Source: Podarcis raffonei
Taxonomy: Eukaryota > Chordata > Lepidosauria > Squamata > Lacertidae
NCBI RefSeq assembly: GCF_027172205.1
Contig: NC_070617.1
Span: 1,495,501 to 1,559,500 of the forward strand
Direction of reading: 5' to 3'
Length of the DNA stretch: 64,000 bases
Shown here: positions 25,401 through 37,800 of the stretch, in pieces
Layout of the letters: the number at the start of each line of letters is the position of its first letter
Numbering within the stretch: the stretch's first letter is position 1
Translations under genes and position numbers: made by a program
Notes under the pieces: generated by a model
The model's database searches: none
Told to the model about the DNA's origin: nothing
Seen by the model: the letters and a program-made list of their open reading frames with translations, nothing else

Positions 25401-26817
25401 CAAATGCAGACTCCAGTTCTCCATTTTGGTTGAAATAAACTTTTTCCCCAGCACTATTATTAAAGACGCTACTTCTCACCAAGTGGCTGAGCTAAATTCG
25501 GGAGGGGGAAAGAGGATGGGAATTGAAGGGGAATTAATCACTATATAGGTAAAGGTAAAGGACCCCTGGATGGTTAAGTGCAGCGACTATGGGGTGTAGT
25601 GCTCGTTTCGCTTCAGGCCGAGGCAGCCGGCGTTTGTCCACAGATAGCTTTGCAGGTCATGTGGCCAGCATGACTAAACAGCTTTTGGCACAACAAAACA
25701 CCTTTACGGAAGCCAGAGCGCATGGAAACGCTGTTTACCTTCCCACCACAGCAGTACCTATTTATCTACTTGCACTGGTATGCTTTTGAACTGCCAGGTT
25801 GGCAGAAACTGGGACAGAGCAACAGGAGCTCACCCTGTCGCACGGACTTGAACTGCCGACCTTTTGATCGGCAAGCCCAAGAGGCTCAGTGGTTTAGACC
25901 ACAGCGCCACCCGCATCCCCAAATATAACTAGATATAGCGGGTTGATGAGCTTTCCCACTTGAGGGATATGAGGAATGGGTCCTTCAACAAAGGATTTAT
26001 AAAGACTAGTAGTAGATGCAATTGTAGTTGTCAAGCACTAAAAGCCCCACATCTCCACCATCTTCTTTGTGATCACCTTCATTCCATCAAGAAGAATGCG
26101 TAACAACCACACATCACAAGAAAAGGAAGAAGGAAGGGTTACAGCCTTTCAAGCAGCCTTTACAACTTATGAACAAGTAAGGCTTGTTACTACATTTTTG
26201 TTTAGAATAAAGGAGGGTTAAGCTCCACCAACTGAAGGGATTTTTAAAGAGGTTTGAAGAATTCACAGGGGATAAGGCTGTCAGTGGCTGCTGGCCATCA
26301 TGTCCATGTTCTGCTTCCATGGTTGAAGGCAGGATGCCTCTTTTCTAGGAATCAAAATTGGGGTGAGCCCTGTTGCAATCAGGTCCTATGGGCATCTGGC
26401 TGGACATTGTGAGAAGAGGATGTTGGAGTAGATGGGTCCTTGGCCTGATCCTGCAGGATCTTCTTATGTCCTCAAGTAAGTGAATGCAGACAATTGACCT
26501 TCTGTATATGCTTTCTTAGTATATTATATTACTGCTGCTGCAGTAATTGGCTGAATTTCAGCAAGATTTTATATGATGCATCTTTTCATGAAAAACAATT
26601 ATACAAAAGACACAGACCATTCTGCAGCAGCTGCCATTTGGCATTAAATAAAACTCCTGTTGCAATCTCCTGTTAGTGAGATGAACGGCCTATCCCCATT
26701 CAGGATGAGTCCTCACTGAACTCCCTGGCAGTTTCTACTGACAGATGTAAAACAGATTCATAAAACAGTGAATCATGTTTTCAACAAGACATGTAATTTA
26801 GTCTTTAGATGTGAACC

Positions 26818-26852
<35 letters not shown>

Positions 26853-29800
26853 CTATTCAGGTTGAGTAAGTTAAAAAGTTATAACAGGATTAGGAAATAG
26901 AGGATATAACAAGAAACAAAATTTAAGGTGGTAGACCACTAGTCGAGCAGGAGGGAAGTCATAGGCTCATTGCAGCCAAAAAGTGTGTTAATGAAAATAT
27001 AATGTGATGTAATGATAATATATGTTAAAAATAATAAAAATTGTTATATAGAAAAAAAGATGCTAACCACTGTTGGTGAGAACAGAAGCTTTTCAAACAC
27101 TCTGGATTCTTCCCTTTTTTATTATTTCCAATGGTATGGGGAGCATTCCTGCATTATTGCACTCCTGATCTTACCTTCCACACCTGTTGATTCCAAAACG
27201 TCAGCCATCCTCCATCCACAATTGCTCTGTGTTTGAATTGAGATGAATGTGTGGCATGCAAGGCATGTCCCACAGCATAGACTGCATTGTAGATGCTGTA
27301 GCTGTGGCCAGTCATGCTCGTTTGAAAAATAGACCCCGGAAGAGTCTCCAGCTTCTCCTCCCCAGTGCAAATTTTGCCATCCTGCATATTTTCCCCAGAG
27401 TCAGGGAAATCGCACACAAATGCCTTTTCCCAGTATACCTTCATAAAGCCATCTTCTTTTTCCAAGATGGGATTTCTCGTCTGAAAAAATTCCTGGAATC
27501 CCAAGACCTCCTTTGAGTGAATTGTGAAGGATAGAGCACCATGGAGGAAGTCAATGTCCAGATCTCTTTGAAAGGGAAGTGATGTGAAATCCATCTGGAC
27601 TGTCATGATCCAAACTTTCCCTTTAGCCTTCATTGGAATACCTTCATATTCTGACATTTCAGGAAATGCTCTCAAAACTGTCATGGAATCAATTTCACCA
27701 TGAATGAGCAACACATTGACAGTACTTCTCATGGCAATATTAAATGTCTTGAGTCCATCTGTAACCACGTCTGTAACCCTGCTAGAATATGTAATTGTGG
27801 GAAATCTTTCCATGAAATCAAAGCAGATTCCTCTCAGGATAAATTTTGGAACCACGCTCTGTATAAACCTGTCTCCATTCTCGTCATTCACAGTCAACAA
27901 ACCAGTCCATGTCCACCTGAAATGTAGCAATAACTTGAGAATCCCTTCATACTGATGGTCTAGATTTGGGAACATTTGGTGGTAGAAAGCAGCTTCAGTT
28001 TTCATTTTCCCCACTGGAGCAGAGCCATAGATGAGCTAAATGAAGGGTAGGAAATGAGGAGATGAGATACTTTTTAAAAAGGGTGTACTGGTTTACTTTT
28101 TAACTTGTATTGGCAGCAGTTAAAATCCAACCTAGATTTCAGATTTGTTGCTGTTGTTGAGTGCTGACGACCTGGGAGTTTTTCAGTTTTTCTCAAGCTT
28201 AAGAGAAAGTGGTGGAATTCAAAGGTATAAATATGCTGACCAATTCTCTAAACCAGAGCTTTCCAAACTTTTCATGTTGGTGACACACTTTTTAAGAGAT
28301 GCATCATTTCATGACCTAGTAATTCAATTTTACTAGCAAACTGGAGGTTAAACTAACCCTTTTCCAGCCCTGGGAGGAGTGTGGGGAGCATTCGTGTGAC
28401 ACACTAACGTGTTGCGACACACAGTTTGGAAAGCTCTGCTCTAAACCAACTATCTTAGCAAAGGAATTCACTTTGTCCTCACTTGTGAAACTATAGTGGC
28501 AGAAAGCATATACTGAAAGAGGGTTGTGCCAGTCTACTCAAACAATTGCGCATTTGCCTTTCATGGTTGTGCCATGTCTTACATTACACTGGCATAGCAG
28601 GGCTTCCACCATATTCTGTTGTTGCATTAGAACTCCCATAATCTATGAGCACTGACCACGCTGTCTGGGGCTGATGAAAGTTGGATTTCAATCTCATCTG
28701 AAGGACACCACACTGGCATATTTACTGTAGTCCCTCAGCCAGTTTACTTCAAGCATAGATCAGCACAATTAGACACAAATATTTATATTAAGATATCTGT
28801 CCAGCTCTTCACCATTTATTTCCATGGCAGTTATCATATATTAAGCAATAAGGGGAAAGAGCAAAGGGAAAACAAATGAAAAATGATAAACACAGTGACC
28901 ATTGTAAAGGTACAGCTGATCATCAGAACTTGCAAAGTGCCATGCCTTTGCCTCAAAAGAAGACCCAATGGTCTGCGTAGTTTGACACCATGAGAGGTGC
29001 TCTAGGAGAATTTTAGCTGTGGAATCTTGTAGATGCTCAGTATAGTTGCCATGTGGAGACAGACTTCAGAGTTAGAGCCTCCAATGACTGCTACGGGGTT
29101 ATTCTGGAGGTCACACTTGTAGTTGGGAATGTATCTGCCATATGTAGAGAGAAGTTCCAAGGAGACACGATAGGTCCAGCTTGGACTGAACTGACTGTTA
29201 TAGATGTGGAAGCCCAGGGTGAGGTTGAGTAAGATTTGGGGGTTTACATTGATCTCCTTTACAGCAAATACTAATGCCAGGATATGTTGGTAGAGCTGTG
29301 TCATGATCCTGAAATGATAGTTATGTACATGCTGTGCCACAGTGCGTTTCCTTCTGGATGGGACATCTGCTACACTTCAGCTGAGCTAATGATATTTTAC
29401 AGATCAATTTATCTCAGTCTAGGGAAATCTGGAAGAACATTAGCACACACAGATTGCAGCCCTAAACTAAACTGGGAGACTAAGCCTTTTAAAAAAAGAG
29501 TTTGACTTACACTATCCCTTTTGCTAATGCTGCTTCCACTGGGATGCTAGGTCATTTGAAGGAAACCCAATGGAGTATGGAATAGCTCTCCACCTGCACC
29601 AACACTGCCATGCACCTGGAACATCTCCCCTTTTGGGGGCTTACCCTGGCCTTGTATGAGCCAGGTGAGCTCCCAATTAGCTGGAATGGGAGACTTACAT
29701 CAATATATCTCTGTCTGATCTGGGATGAGGGGTTTCAGCTGGCTGAGCCCAGGCTGATCCACCTTGCAGATCCTGGCTTTGAATTGCTCCTTAAGCTGCT

Positions 29801-30304
29801 GAGAGAAATAGGCTGGGGATGTTAGATTCATGGCTGCCACAACTAAAAAGATAAAAGGAAGGTGGTGATTAATGTGGCTTAGCTACAGGTATGATACAAT
29901 TATTTGACAAAGGCCGGGAAAGTTGAGCTGCCATTCTTCTCCCATTCACTGGATCTAACACTGTTCTATGGGCCTGGCTCTTCCAGGGGAAATATAATAA
30001 ATATGTGGTACCAGGGGATTTTAGAAAACAAATCTTACACAATGTCGTCAAAGAGGTCACTAGAAGGACATTTTCTGAAGTCTATTGAGTTGAAGAATAT
30101 GTAGATCTGAGACATAATACCAGCAATGATGAGGTCTCCTGGCTGGTAGTACTTGTGAAGAATAGGAAGGGGATTACTGATGCTGCATTCAATATTAGGA
30201 ATCTTGCATGTCACCTGAGGCAAAAGCACAGGTAGCCATAGTACAAATCCAACCATCTTGCATGAAATAATTCTTCTTGTACATAAATTCTCCCACCTCC
30301 ACAT
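22472..30304 (-). CDS. Vomeronasal type-2 receptor gene C (exon 2 donor mutated)
   Basis: Exons on the minus strand: 1, 30039-30304; 2, 29017-29308; 3, 27175-28035; 4, 25264-25491; 5, 24236-24362; 6, 22472-23373. If joined they encode 891 aa. Residues 1-31 hold the signal peptide ([19 protein letters not shown]). The flytrap is 32-549, the Cys-rich linker 550-592 ([26 protein letters not shown]) and the 7TM domain about 625-865, ending [14 protein letters not shown] chose the ATG at 30304, not the first in-frame ATG at 30343, because it gives a 266-bp exon 1 equal to gene E. At the exon 2 end the sequence is CCACAG|CTAAAA, with CT where every sibling has GT. Reading on hits TAG within five codons. 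Unless another donor is used the gene is damaged. All other splice sites are canonical. Confidence 0.87.
23600..24130 (-). mobile_element. L2-type LINE fragment in intron 5 of gene C
   Basis: The minus frame reads [36 protein letters not shown] in pieces, then [27 protein letters not shown] and [13 protein letters not shown]. This is the C-terminal region of an L2/CR1-superclade LINE. It is truncated at both ends. Confidence 0.7.
24442..24537. mobile_element. Short hAT-type MITE, intron 4 of gene C
   Basis: The ends CAGGTGTGGGGGACCTTCAGG and CCTGAAGGTTCCTCACTCTTG are inverted but imperfect. The flanking 8-bp duplication is TCTTAGGA and TCTTAGGG. Confidence 0.65.
24545..24745 (+). mobile_element. 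tRNA-derived SINE
   Basis: It has an A-box-like TAGCTCAAGAGTAGA and a B box GGGTTCAATCC, followed by CAGGCATCTCCAG, CTGAGCTAGATGG and a GCCTCTTCCTGTGTTGCTAT tail. A second, more diverged copy is at 41330-41510. It is an interspersed copy, not a tRNA gene. Confidence 0.7.
25548..25920 (-). mobile_element. Sauria-type SINE, intron 3 of gene C
   Basis: The minus strand starts GGGGATGCGGGTGGCGCTGT, has the tRNA-like B box GTTCAAGTCCGTGCG, and ends with a GGGGTCCTTTACC-like tail (plus strand AGGTAAAGGTAAAGGACCCC). This Bov-B-like tail and head are typical of squamate Sauria SINEs. It nearly spans the full length. Confidence 0.8.
26330..26475 (+). repeat. Interspersed repeat fragment, intron 3 of gene C
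   Basis: Contains GGCATCTGGCTGGACATTGTGAGA, then GATGTTGGAGTAGATGG and CTTGGCCTGATCCTGCAGG. It resembles the body of a common reptile SINE or LINE tail. The family is not certain. Confidence 0.4.
26820..26850. repeat. (AAT)n microsatellite
   Basis: About ten uninterrupted AAT units, in intron 3 of gene C. Confidence 0.9.
28254..28438. mobile_element. hAT-type MITE, intron 2 of gene C
   Basis: The inverted ends are CAGAGCTTTCCAAAC and GTTTGGAAAGCTCTG. A perfect 8-bp duplication CTCTAAAC flanks it on both sides (28246-28253 and 28439-28446). It is 185 bp and non-coding. Confidence 0.88.
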
Positions 30305-30401
30305 TCTCCTTTGCTGCGTCCTGTACTGCAGCCTGCGCAGCATGACTTAAGGAGACACTAGGGGCTGATTTGTGGCTCAGATGGTGCAGGATAAAGTCTC
30401 T

Positions 30402-30475
30402 GTTATCAGACTGACCAAGCGCTGGCTATCTTGCTATACCTTGGAAATGTGCAAGGGATATTAGTAGGATCTTCC
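30402..30475 (-). promoter_or_regulatory. Conserved V2R 5' block, gene C
   Basis: The plus strand reads TTATCAGACTGACC, then CTATACCTTGGAAATGTGCA and AGGGATATTAGTAGGATC. It lies 60-130 bp before exon 1 and matches the blocks of A, D and E. Confidence 0.45.
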
Positions 30476-31183
30476 TATTTTCATTAATAATAATGCAGCT
30501 CATAGTCCCTTTGTATGGGGAGAAGTGTCTTCTGTTCTTATGTTAATAATTACAGGGCCGATGATCACATTATTATGGTTTACAGGCACTTAGATGTGAC
30601 TGCTGCAATCATCCAGTTTATGTCATCACCTCGTTGTGTTATGGAAATTAATGGGCCCAGATGATGCAATTTGTAGCAAGAAACTAGATGGCTGTAACTA
30701 TAGTAGTTAGGGGCAGATGATGTTTATATTCTCAACTTTGCACAAACAGGGACCATTAAGCAAATAACATGCTAGGTGCATTATACTTGAAAGTGCAGTT
30801 GGGCTGCTTGCTCTGTGCAGGTCTCAGAGGTCTATATGAATGGAGGAAATGAGGGTATTTTGTGGGTATTTTCCAGAGTTCAAAAGTAGCAGAAAAGTTT
30901 CAAAAGATTCCCTATTAATAAGATGATGTTTGAAATCCCCTTGAAAAAATATTGTGTGTGGAGGGTTTAATAGCCTTGAGAACCAGCCCTAAGTTTGTAT
31001 TCTCTGCAGTCCTGACTACTGTTCATTTGTAATGAGGCACCTAGAGAGCAAGGATCAACTCAGCAACCCAGCAGACTCTCCACCTCTTCCCATGCCAGAG
31101 GTTGTCCACCTTATAAGGTCTGCCAGAGACTATTCATTGTCTGCCCAGTGATGCACTGTAGAAACTTCCAAGCTTACTTAAGT

Positions 31184-31616
31184 AGAGTTTGACTTCTTCA
31201 ACCCCGGTCTGGTGGAACGCTCTGTCACAAGAGACTAGGGCCCTGTGGGATTTGACATCTTTCTGCAGGGCCTGCAAGATGGAGCTGTTCCGCCAGGCCT
31301 TTGGTCAGGGCTCAGCCTGTCTCCCCTTTTCTTTTTGTATAAGAACTAATATGAAAGAGGCCTCCCAGTATTCTCACTGGCCCATATAAGATCAACGTAA
31401 GCAGCTGGGCCTGATGAACATTTACTGTTCCCAACCCTAACCCTGCGGAAAGCCATCTAATTAGACTTTAATTTGATTTTGACCTGTTTTTAGGAGGTAA
31501 TTTAATTATTGTTTGATTTTATACTAATGTTATATATCTGATGTTAGCCGCCCTGAGCCTGACTTCGGCTGGGGAGGGGGGGATATAAATAAAAGTTATT
31601 ATTATTATTATTATTC
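31184..31616 (+). mobile_element. L2-type LINE 3' end between genes C and D
   Basis: The frame WWNALSQETRALWDLTSFCRACKMELFRQAFGQG matches the extreme C-terminus of the L2-type LINE at 47731-48490 (WWNALPHETRALQDLISFRRACKTELFRLAF). The 3' UTR (GCCGCCCTGAGCCTGACTTC) ends in GATATAAATAAAAG and a short (TTA)n tail. Confidence 0.75.
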
Positions 31617-31847
31617 AGGCCTTAAGGTCCTGAAAATTATAGACTGGTTACCATAACTTCTGTCTTGGGAAGACTTGTAGAAAGTATGATCATTCAGTCA
31701 GTCATAATTTTATTTGTACTCTACTCTTCTACAAAAACAATCAGGCTCCAAGTGTCTTACAACAAAGAAAACAGGAAGACATCTCAAAATGAACCAAGTA
31801 CAAAAGTTTACTCATGGCTTTTCTAAAGTCATAGAATTTTAGTGGCT

Positions 31848-34800
31848 TCAATGATTCCTTCTTCTTAACTGCTCCTTGTTATTCAACTCAGGCCTCAGAA
31901 TAATAATATAACATTTTGGGGAAAATATGCAGCCAAGAATCCCAAAGCTGGAGGCCAAGATGGAGAAGATCTTGACAGCCACCATGTATTTTCCTTTGGT
32001 GCTCAAGTACGTTGGGACAAAGGAAAGCCAAACGCTACAAAAGACCAACATGCTGAAGGTGATGAACTTGGCTTCATTGAAACTGTCAGGCAACTTCCGG
32101 GCTAGGAATGCCATGATGAAGCTGAACATGGCCAGGAAGCCCATAAAGCCCAGAGCACAATAGAACATGAAGGGTGATCCTTCATTACATTGCAATACAA
32201 TCTCTTTGGTCACTAAATGCATGTCTAAATCTGGGAACGGAGGAGATGTTGCCAGCCACACAATGCAAATGGCGACTTGTGTAAGGGAGCAGGAAAGAAC
32301 AATGGAAATGGACAGTCTTCTTCCTGCCCACATCCTCATCCTGCTCCCTGGTTTGGTGGCCATGAAAGCCAGAACTACAATGATAGTTTTGGCCAACACA
32401 CAAGAAATTGCCACTGAAAAGATTATACCAAATGCGGTTTGTTGAAGAAGACAGGTAAGACTTTCAGGCTGGCCAATGAATAGCAAAACACAAAGAAAGG
32501 AGAGAAGGAGGGAGAGAAGGAGAATGTAGGTGAGGCTCCGGTTGTTGGCTTTGACTATGGGAGTGTCCCTGTGCATAATGAAGATTCCCAGCACCAAAGC
32601 TGTGATGAAAGACAAGGAAAGAGCAGAACTGGTCAAAGTGATTCCCAAAGGTTCTTCATACGTCAGGAAGGTTATATATTTTGGAATACATGAATCCTGG
32701 TCGTCATTTGGAAACTGATCTTCTGGACACTGGAAACAGTTCTCTGTGTCTGGAAAACAAAACATCAGGTCTGAAATAATCAAATCTAAATGTGAGAAAG
32801 ACCTGGATGAATGTTGTCGGGTTAAAAATGGAAGTATAACTATTTGCAAGATGTTGTTCTCACAGATGAGCAACCCAGCAGCACTGGACGCTGTTTTGTC
32901 AATGAATATGTCTTTCCCTACTAGTTATTGTTGGGGAGGCGTGGAACAAACTACTTCTCCTCTTGGTCTGGGGAAGGGCAGCCTTGCCGTTTCCACTGAC
33001 TGCTGAAGGATCAGCTGCAGGGACCACTGTTAACCCTTTCCCTGTCCGGAAGAACATTCTGCACCAACTGTACAAAGGCAGTTGACAGCACCAATTGTCA
33101 ATTTCTTTTGTACTGCAGAGCTACAAGAAAGCACACTTTGGCCCAATCAATCACAGGAGATTTTGAGCTGCTGGGTCTGGGTTGAGTACATGTAGCTTGC
33201 TGTTCTTTTGCATTTCATCTCAAGAGGCAATAGACTGAAAGGTGGGGCAATAGACTGAAAGGTGGGGTCTTTAAAACAAATGAATGAGTTTGGTCTGTGT
33301 CACTTTGACATTACCTTTTGAAAATTGTGGCATTCCATTGTTGATTCCATTGTTAGATTGCTTTAAGATGTTTTACAGGAAGCAATTCATGAATGGAATT
33401 TATGTATCATGTGTGGTGTCTTCCGGGTGCAAAGATTCAGGATGTGGCAGAGAAATTGCCAAGTCTTGTAAAGCCCATTCACCACAACCCTTTCCTTCTG
33501 ATCCATGTGGATACTCACAATACTGCCGCAACAACCTTCGATGTATAGCAAGGGGCTGTGCGACTTGGGGCAGGAAGCTGAAGGGCCTTGAGGCACAGGT
33601 GGTCTTTTCATAACTCCTTCCTGTTGAAGGTCGTGGCCCAGGAAGAGAGAGGAAAATACTGGAGGTAAACCACTGGCTGTGCAGGTGGCGTCATCAGGGA
33701 GGGTTTGGCTTCTTGGACTGGGCTATGTTGACTACATGTCAGTTTATCAGATTGCATCTTCATTCATATCAGCAGCTACCACCACCATTGTAGAATTGTG
33801 AACTACTCTTTTGACACAAGGGAAATGACTCTCTCTATATCCTGATGTCAATATTCCTGATAAACTGTGTGCATGATATTTCTTACCCTTCTGGTTTGAG
33901 ATCTTCCCTTCCGGACATGGAATGCAATCATAGCAGCAAAATGGCTTCCCTTCTTTCTTGGCCTTCTGATACCCTGGGTGACAATTGTCATTGCACACAG
34001 AAAGGGGCTGTGCCTGTCCATACATGAAAGAAAATAATGCACTTCCGGTCAGCGCCAGCGACCGAATGGTGGATTCCCTCTGAGCTCCGGAGGGAATCGG
34101 CTTCGCGGAACTGGGTCTTACCACTGCAGCGAAGCGGGGACCCAAAAAAATCACAGGTGGGGAAGCCTGTGAACTGGAGGCTCGGCGGGCTCCATTTGTG
34201 CTCCCCTCCGCTGCGAAGGAGCCTTTTTAAAGGCTTCCGAACAGATCGGGGGAGAGTGGCGCGGAGCTGAGAGCTGTCTACCCATCTCCGCAGAGTGAAG
34301 CCGCATAGCCAGGGTCGGAGAGCGCTGATTTCTTCACTGGACAATTGGATACCAAAACAACTACCCGTGAGTAGGTTTAAGAGATCTATTTGGAGGAAAT
34401 TTCTACTGAATTTGGCACCGAAACGGGAAAGGTAAAAACAGGAAGTCTGCCTTCCCGGATTGTAAACAGATCAAAGCAAAGAGACTGTAAAGCTGTGACT
34501 TAGAAAGATGTCTTTGAAAGGACTAAAATCCAACACCAAAAAGGTGATTTCCCCCTCTGTTTGCAGGAACAGTGGGGTGAAACCTGAAGATATCTGTCCT
34601 GCAAGAAAAAGAGAGATTAAAATTATATCTGCTGACTTTAAAGCCTGGAAACGGACTGCCTATGACAGGGAAGCCGATCAGTGGGATGAACTGTCAAAAC
34701 TGCAAGAGTAAAAAAGTTTGACTTAACTCTGCAAAAGATACAGTGTTGATAGAACTGTATTGGAAAGTAAAGTAACTTTTAAGGACTTTAAAATTCTGAC

Positions 34801-37800
34801 TTTTAAGAGATATTGGGGACCTATAAGGACTATACTTGTTTAAAAGTTGCAAAGTGAAGTTGGAATTGTGTCCCCTAGAGGTGACTATGTTGCAATAACA
34901 TCTTAGTCAATAAGTAACCAAGCTGTGGAAAATTCCTTTTCAAAACAAACTTCCCAGGCGTGAGACTGACCTTGGGTTGTGCATGAGAGTGTTATGGCAG
35001 ATGGAAAAGGGAAGATAGAGTTGACACAGGAAAAAACCACCAGGTCTGGTAGACAATACAAGACCGACACTACATACCAGAGAAGGGCCTCAACATCCGG
35101 AGCAGCGGGTACAGTAGGAGCTGCTGCCTCACAGGCAAAATCAAAAGTTATGTCATCTGAAGAGTTATTGGCTCAAGCATTGGGTAAGATAGATGCATCT
35201 TTGGAGAAATTAGCCAACCAGGTTGCAGAGACAAATAGAGAAGTAGCTGAGACAAATAAACAAGTAGCTGAGGCCTCAGCAAAAATTGACCTGAACACCT
35301 CAAGTATCAATGAATTGGGAAAAAAGGTGAATTCTAATACACAGTCTATTGAAAAACTATTGGAGGAATCGGCCTCAACTAGAAAGTTAGCGGAGGAAGC
35401 CAAGGAAATTGCAACCGCCGCTCAAGAGAAGATACCACCAGTATATAAGAAATTAGAAGAGCATGACCTGACATTGTCCATGATAGAATTACAAAGAAAG
35501 GAGAGGAATTTATGAATTAGAGGTGTACCAGAAAGTGAGAAAGATAACCTGGTAGACTTTCTCACAAAGGAATTGCTAGAATTTTGGCAACAAGACCTGG
35601 GGGAAGAAGAATTCAAGATAGTGAGTGCATTTAGACTTGGTAGAAGACAAGGAAAGAATAAAGCAAGAGATTGTTTGATTACTTTAAGAACAAAGGAAGA
35701 AAGGGATAAAATTCTGAATCTGCATTATCAAAGAACTCTGGAAATTGAAGACGCTTTCGTGGAAATTTTTAAGGATATACCAAAACATATTTTGGATGTA
35801 AGGGCCTATTACAGAGATTTGGTTGCTCTGTTGAGAAGAAATAGAATACTCTTCAGGTGGGAATTCCCCCAAGGCCTGTCTTTTAAATACAGATGAAAGA
35901 AAATAAGAATAAGGACAGTAAATGACAAGGACAAGTTTTTGAAAGATCACAAAGAGGACCTACAGAAGGAAGTGGAGTCGGTGTCAGGAAAAGGAATCTT
36001 GGACATAGCAAATCTATCATTTGGATTCCCTGGGTCAGGGAAAGACAAGCCACCGACAGAAGAAGAACAACAACTTGGTGCAGTGGGAGGAAAAACTAAG
36101 TAACCAATCATGTCTCTGCAACTTCTAAGCTGGAACTGTAATGGACTGAATTCCCCTAGAAAGAGAAAAGGTGTTTTTCATATATTAAAAAAAGAACAAT
36201 TGGACTTGATTTGTTTACAGGAAACACATGTAATGAGGTTACACAGGAAAATACTTATTAATAAAAGATTAGGACAAGAGTTTACTTCGTCTGACAAAGT
36301 TAAAAAGAGAGGAGTGGTGATATATGCAAAGGAGAAACTTTTACCGAAATTAATTTTTAAAGATGAGCAAGGAAGATATTTGGCAATTGAAATTCAGCTT
36401 CAAGGAGAGAAATTTTTGATAGTAGGGGTGTATGCACCGAACGAGGGGAAATCTGATTTTTTAAAGAAGTTGCATGAGACTCTTATGGACTTTATGGATT
36501 ACAATATAATACTGATGGGAGATATGAATGGAGTTGTATCTACTAATATGGACAAGGAGCAAAAACAGGTAGTCACCAAAGATGGTAGACTACCAAAAAC
36601 CTTCTTTGAAATGACTGATAATATGGGCTTGATTGACATTTGGAGAACTAAGAACCCCCTGGGGAGAGAGGGAACTTTTTTCTCTGAAGCCAAGATGACA
36701 TGGACTAGAATCGACCAAATTTGGATTACTAGAGGAATGGCACCAAAGATAAAAAAAGTGGAGATCTGCCCTAAAACCTGCTCTGACCATAATGCTGTAA
36801 AGATGGAGATGAAGCAAACAACAACCGGCACCTTTAGATGGAGGATGAACAACACCTTATTTAGAGATGAAGAAGTGTACAACAAGGCCCAAAAGACTTT
36901 AAGAGACTATTTTGAAATAAATTTGTCAACAAATGTTGAAAAAAGAGTAATCTGGGACGCAAGTAAAGCCGTGATGAGAGGGTTTTTGATGCAACAGAAT
37001 GCAATAAAAAAGAGAAGGCAAAATGAGAAAAAAGATAAAATTTTGGAGAAAATAAAAGAAGGTGAGAAAAAATTGAGAGTCAAGCCAAAGTCGCAGGAGA
37101 TTTTGAGAGAAATAAAGGCTTATCAAATACAATATATGGAATTGATGAATCAGGAAATAGAATGGAAAATTAAACAAATGAGACAGAAGACATTTGAATC
37201 GGCGAATAAATGTGGGAAATTACTGGCTTGGCAATTGAAAAAAAGACAAAAATTAAATACCATTACAAACCTGGAAGTAGAAGGAAAAGACATTCATAAT
37301 CCAAATGAGATTAGAAATTGCTTCCAGAAGTATTTTAAACAACTATATGCACAAGGGCCACAGAATGAAAGGGATATTGATGGATTTTTGAAAACAAATG
37401 GATTACAAAAAATCTCACAAGAAAGTAAACTATTGTTGAACTGTAAAATATCTGACCAGGAGATAGAAGGTGCCATCCTAAACATGCAACTGGGAAATCT
37501 CCGGGACCGGATGGGCTGACTTCCAGATACTATAGATCTTTGAAGGACTGGTTAATTCAACCTTTGAAGGAAGTCTGCAATGAAATTTTGGAAGGGAAAA
37601 GGGCACCAGAAACATGGAAAGAGGCTTATATTACACTTATACCGAAAACAGAGACTGAAAAGACTCAACTTAAGAAGTACCGTCCCATATCTTTATTAAA
37701 TGTGGATTACAAAATTTTTGCTGATATTTTGGCTAAGAGACTGAAAAAAGTATTGATTGAAGAGATTCATAAGGACCAAGCGGGCTTTCTACCGGGAAGA

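Noticed and set aside
25589-25928. Open frames within 25548-25920 and 63419-63721
   Set aside because: They fall inside Sauria-type SINEs and are not genes.
34037-34344. Open frames on both strands at the start of the L1
   Set aside because: The GC-rich 5' UTR lacks stops by composition. Frames on both strands overlap and none shows a domain.
36499-36885. Minus-strand frames across 36499-37177 and 39196-39684
   Set aside because: Antisense shadows of L1 ORF2.
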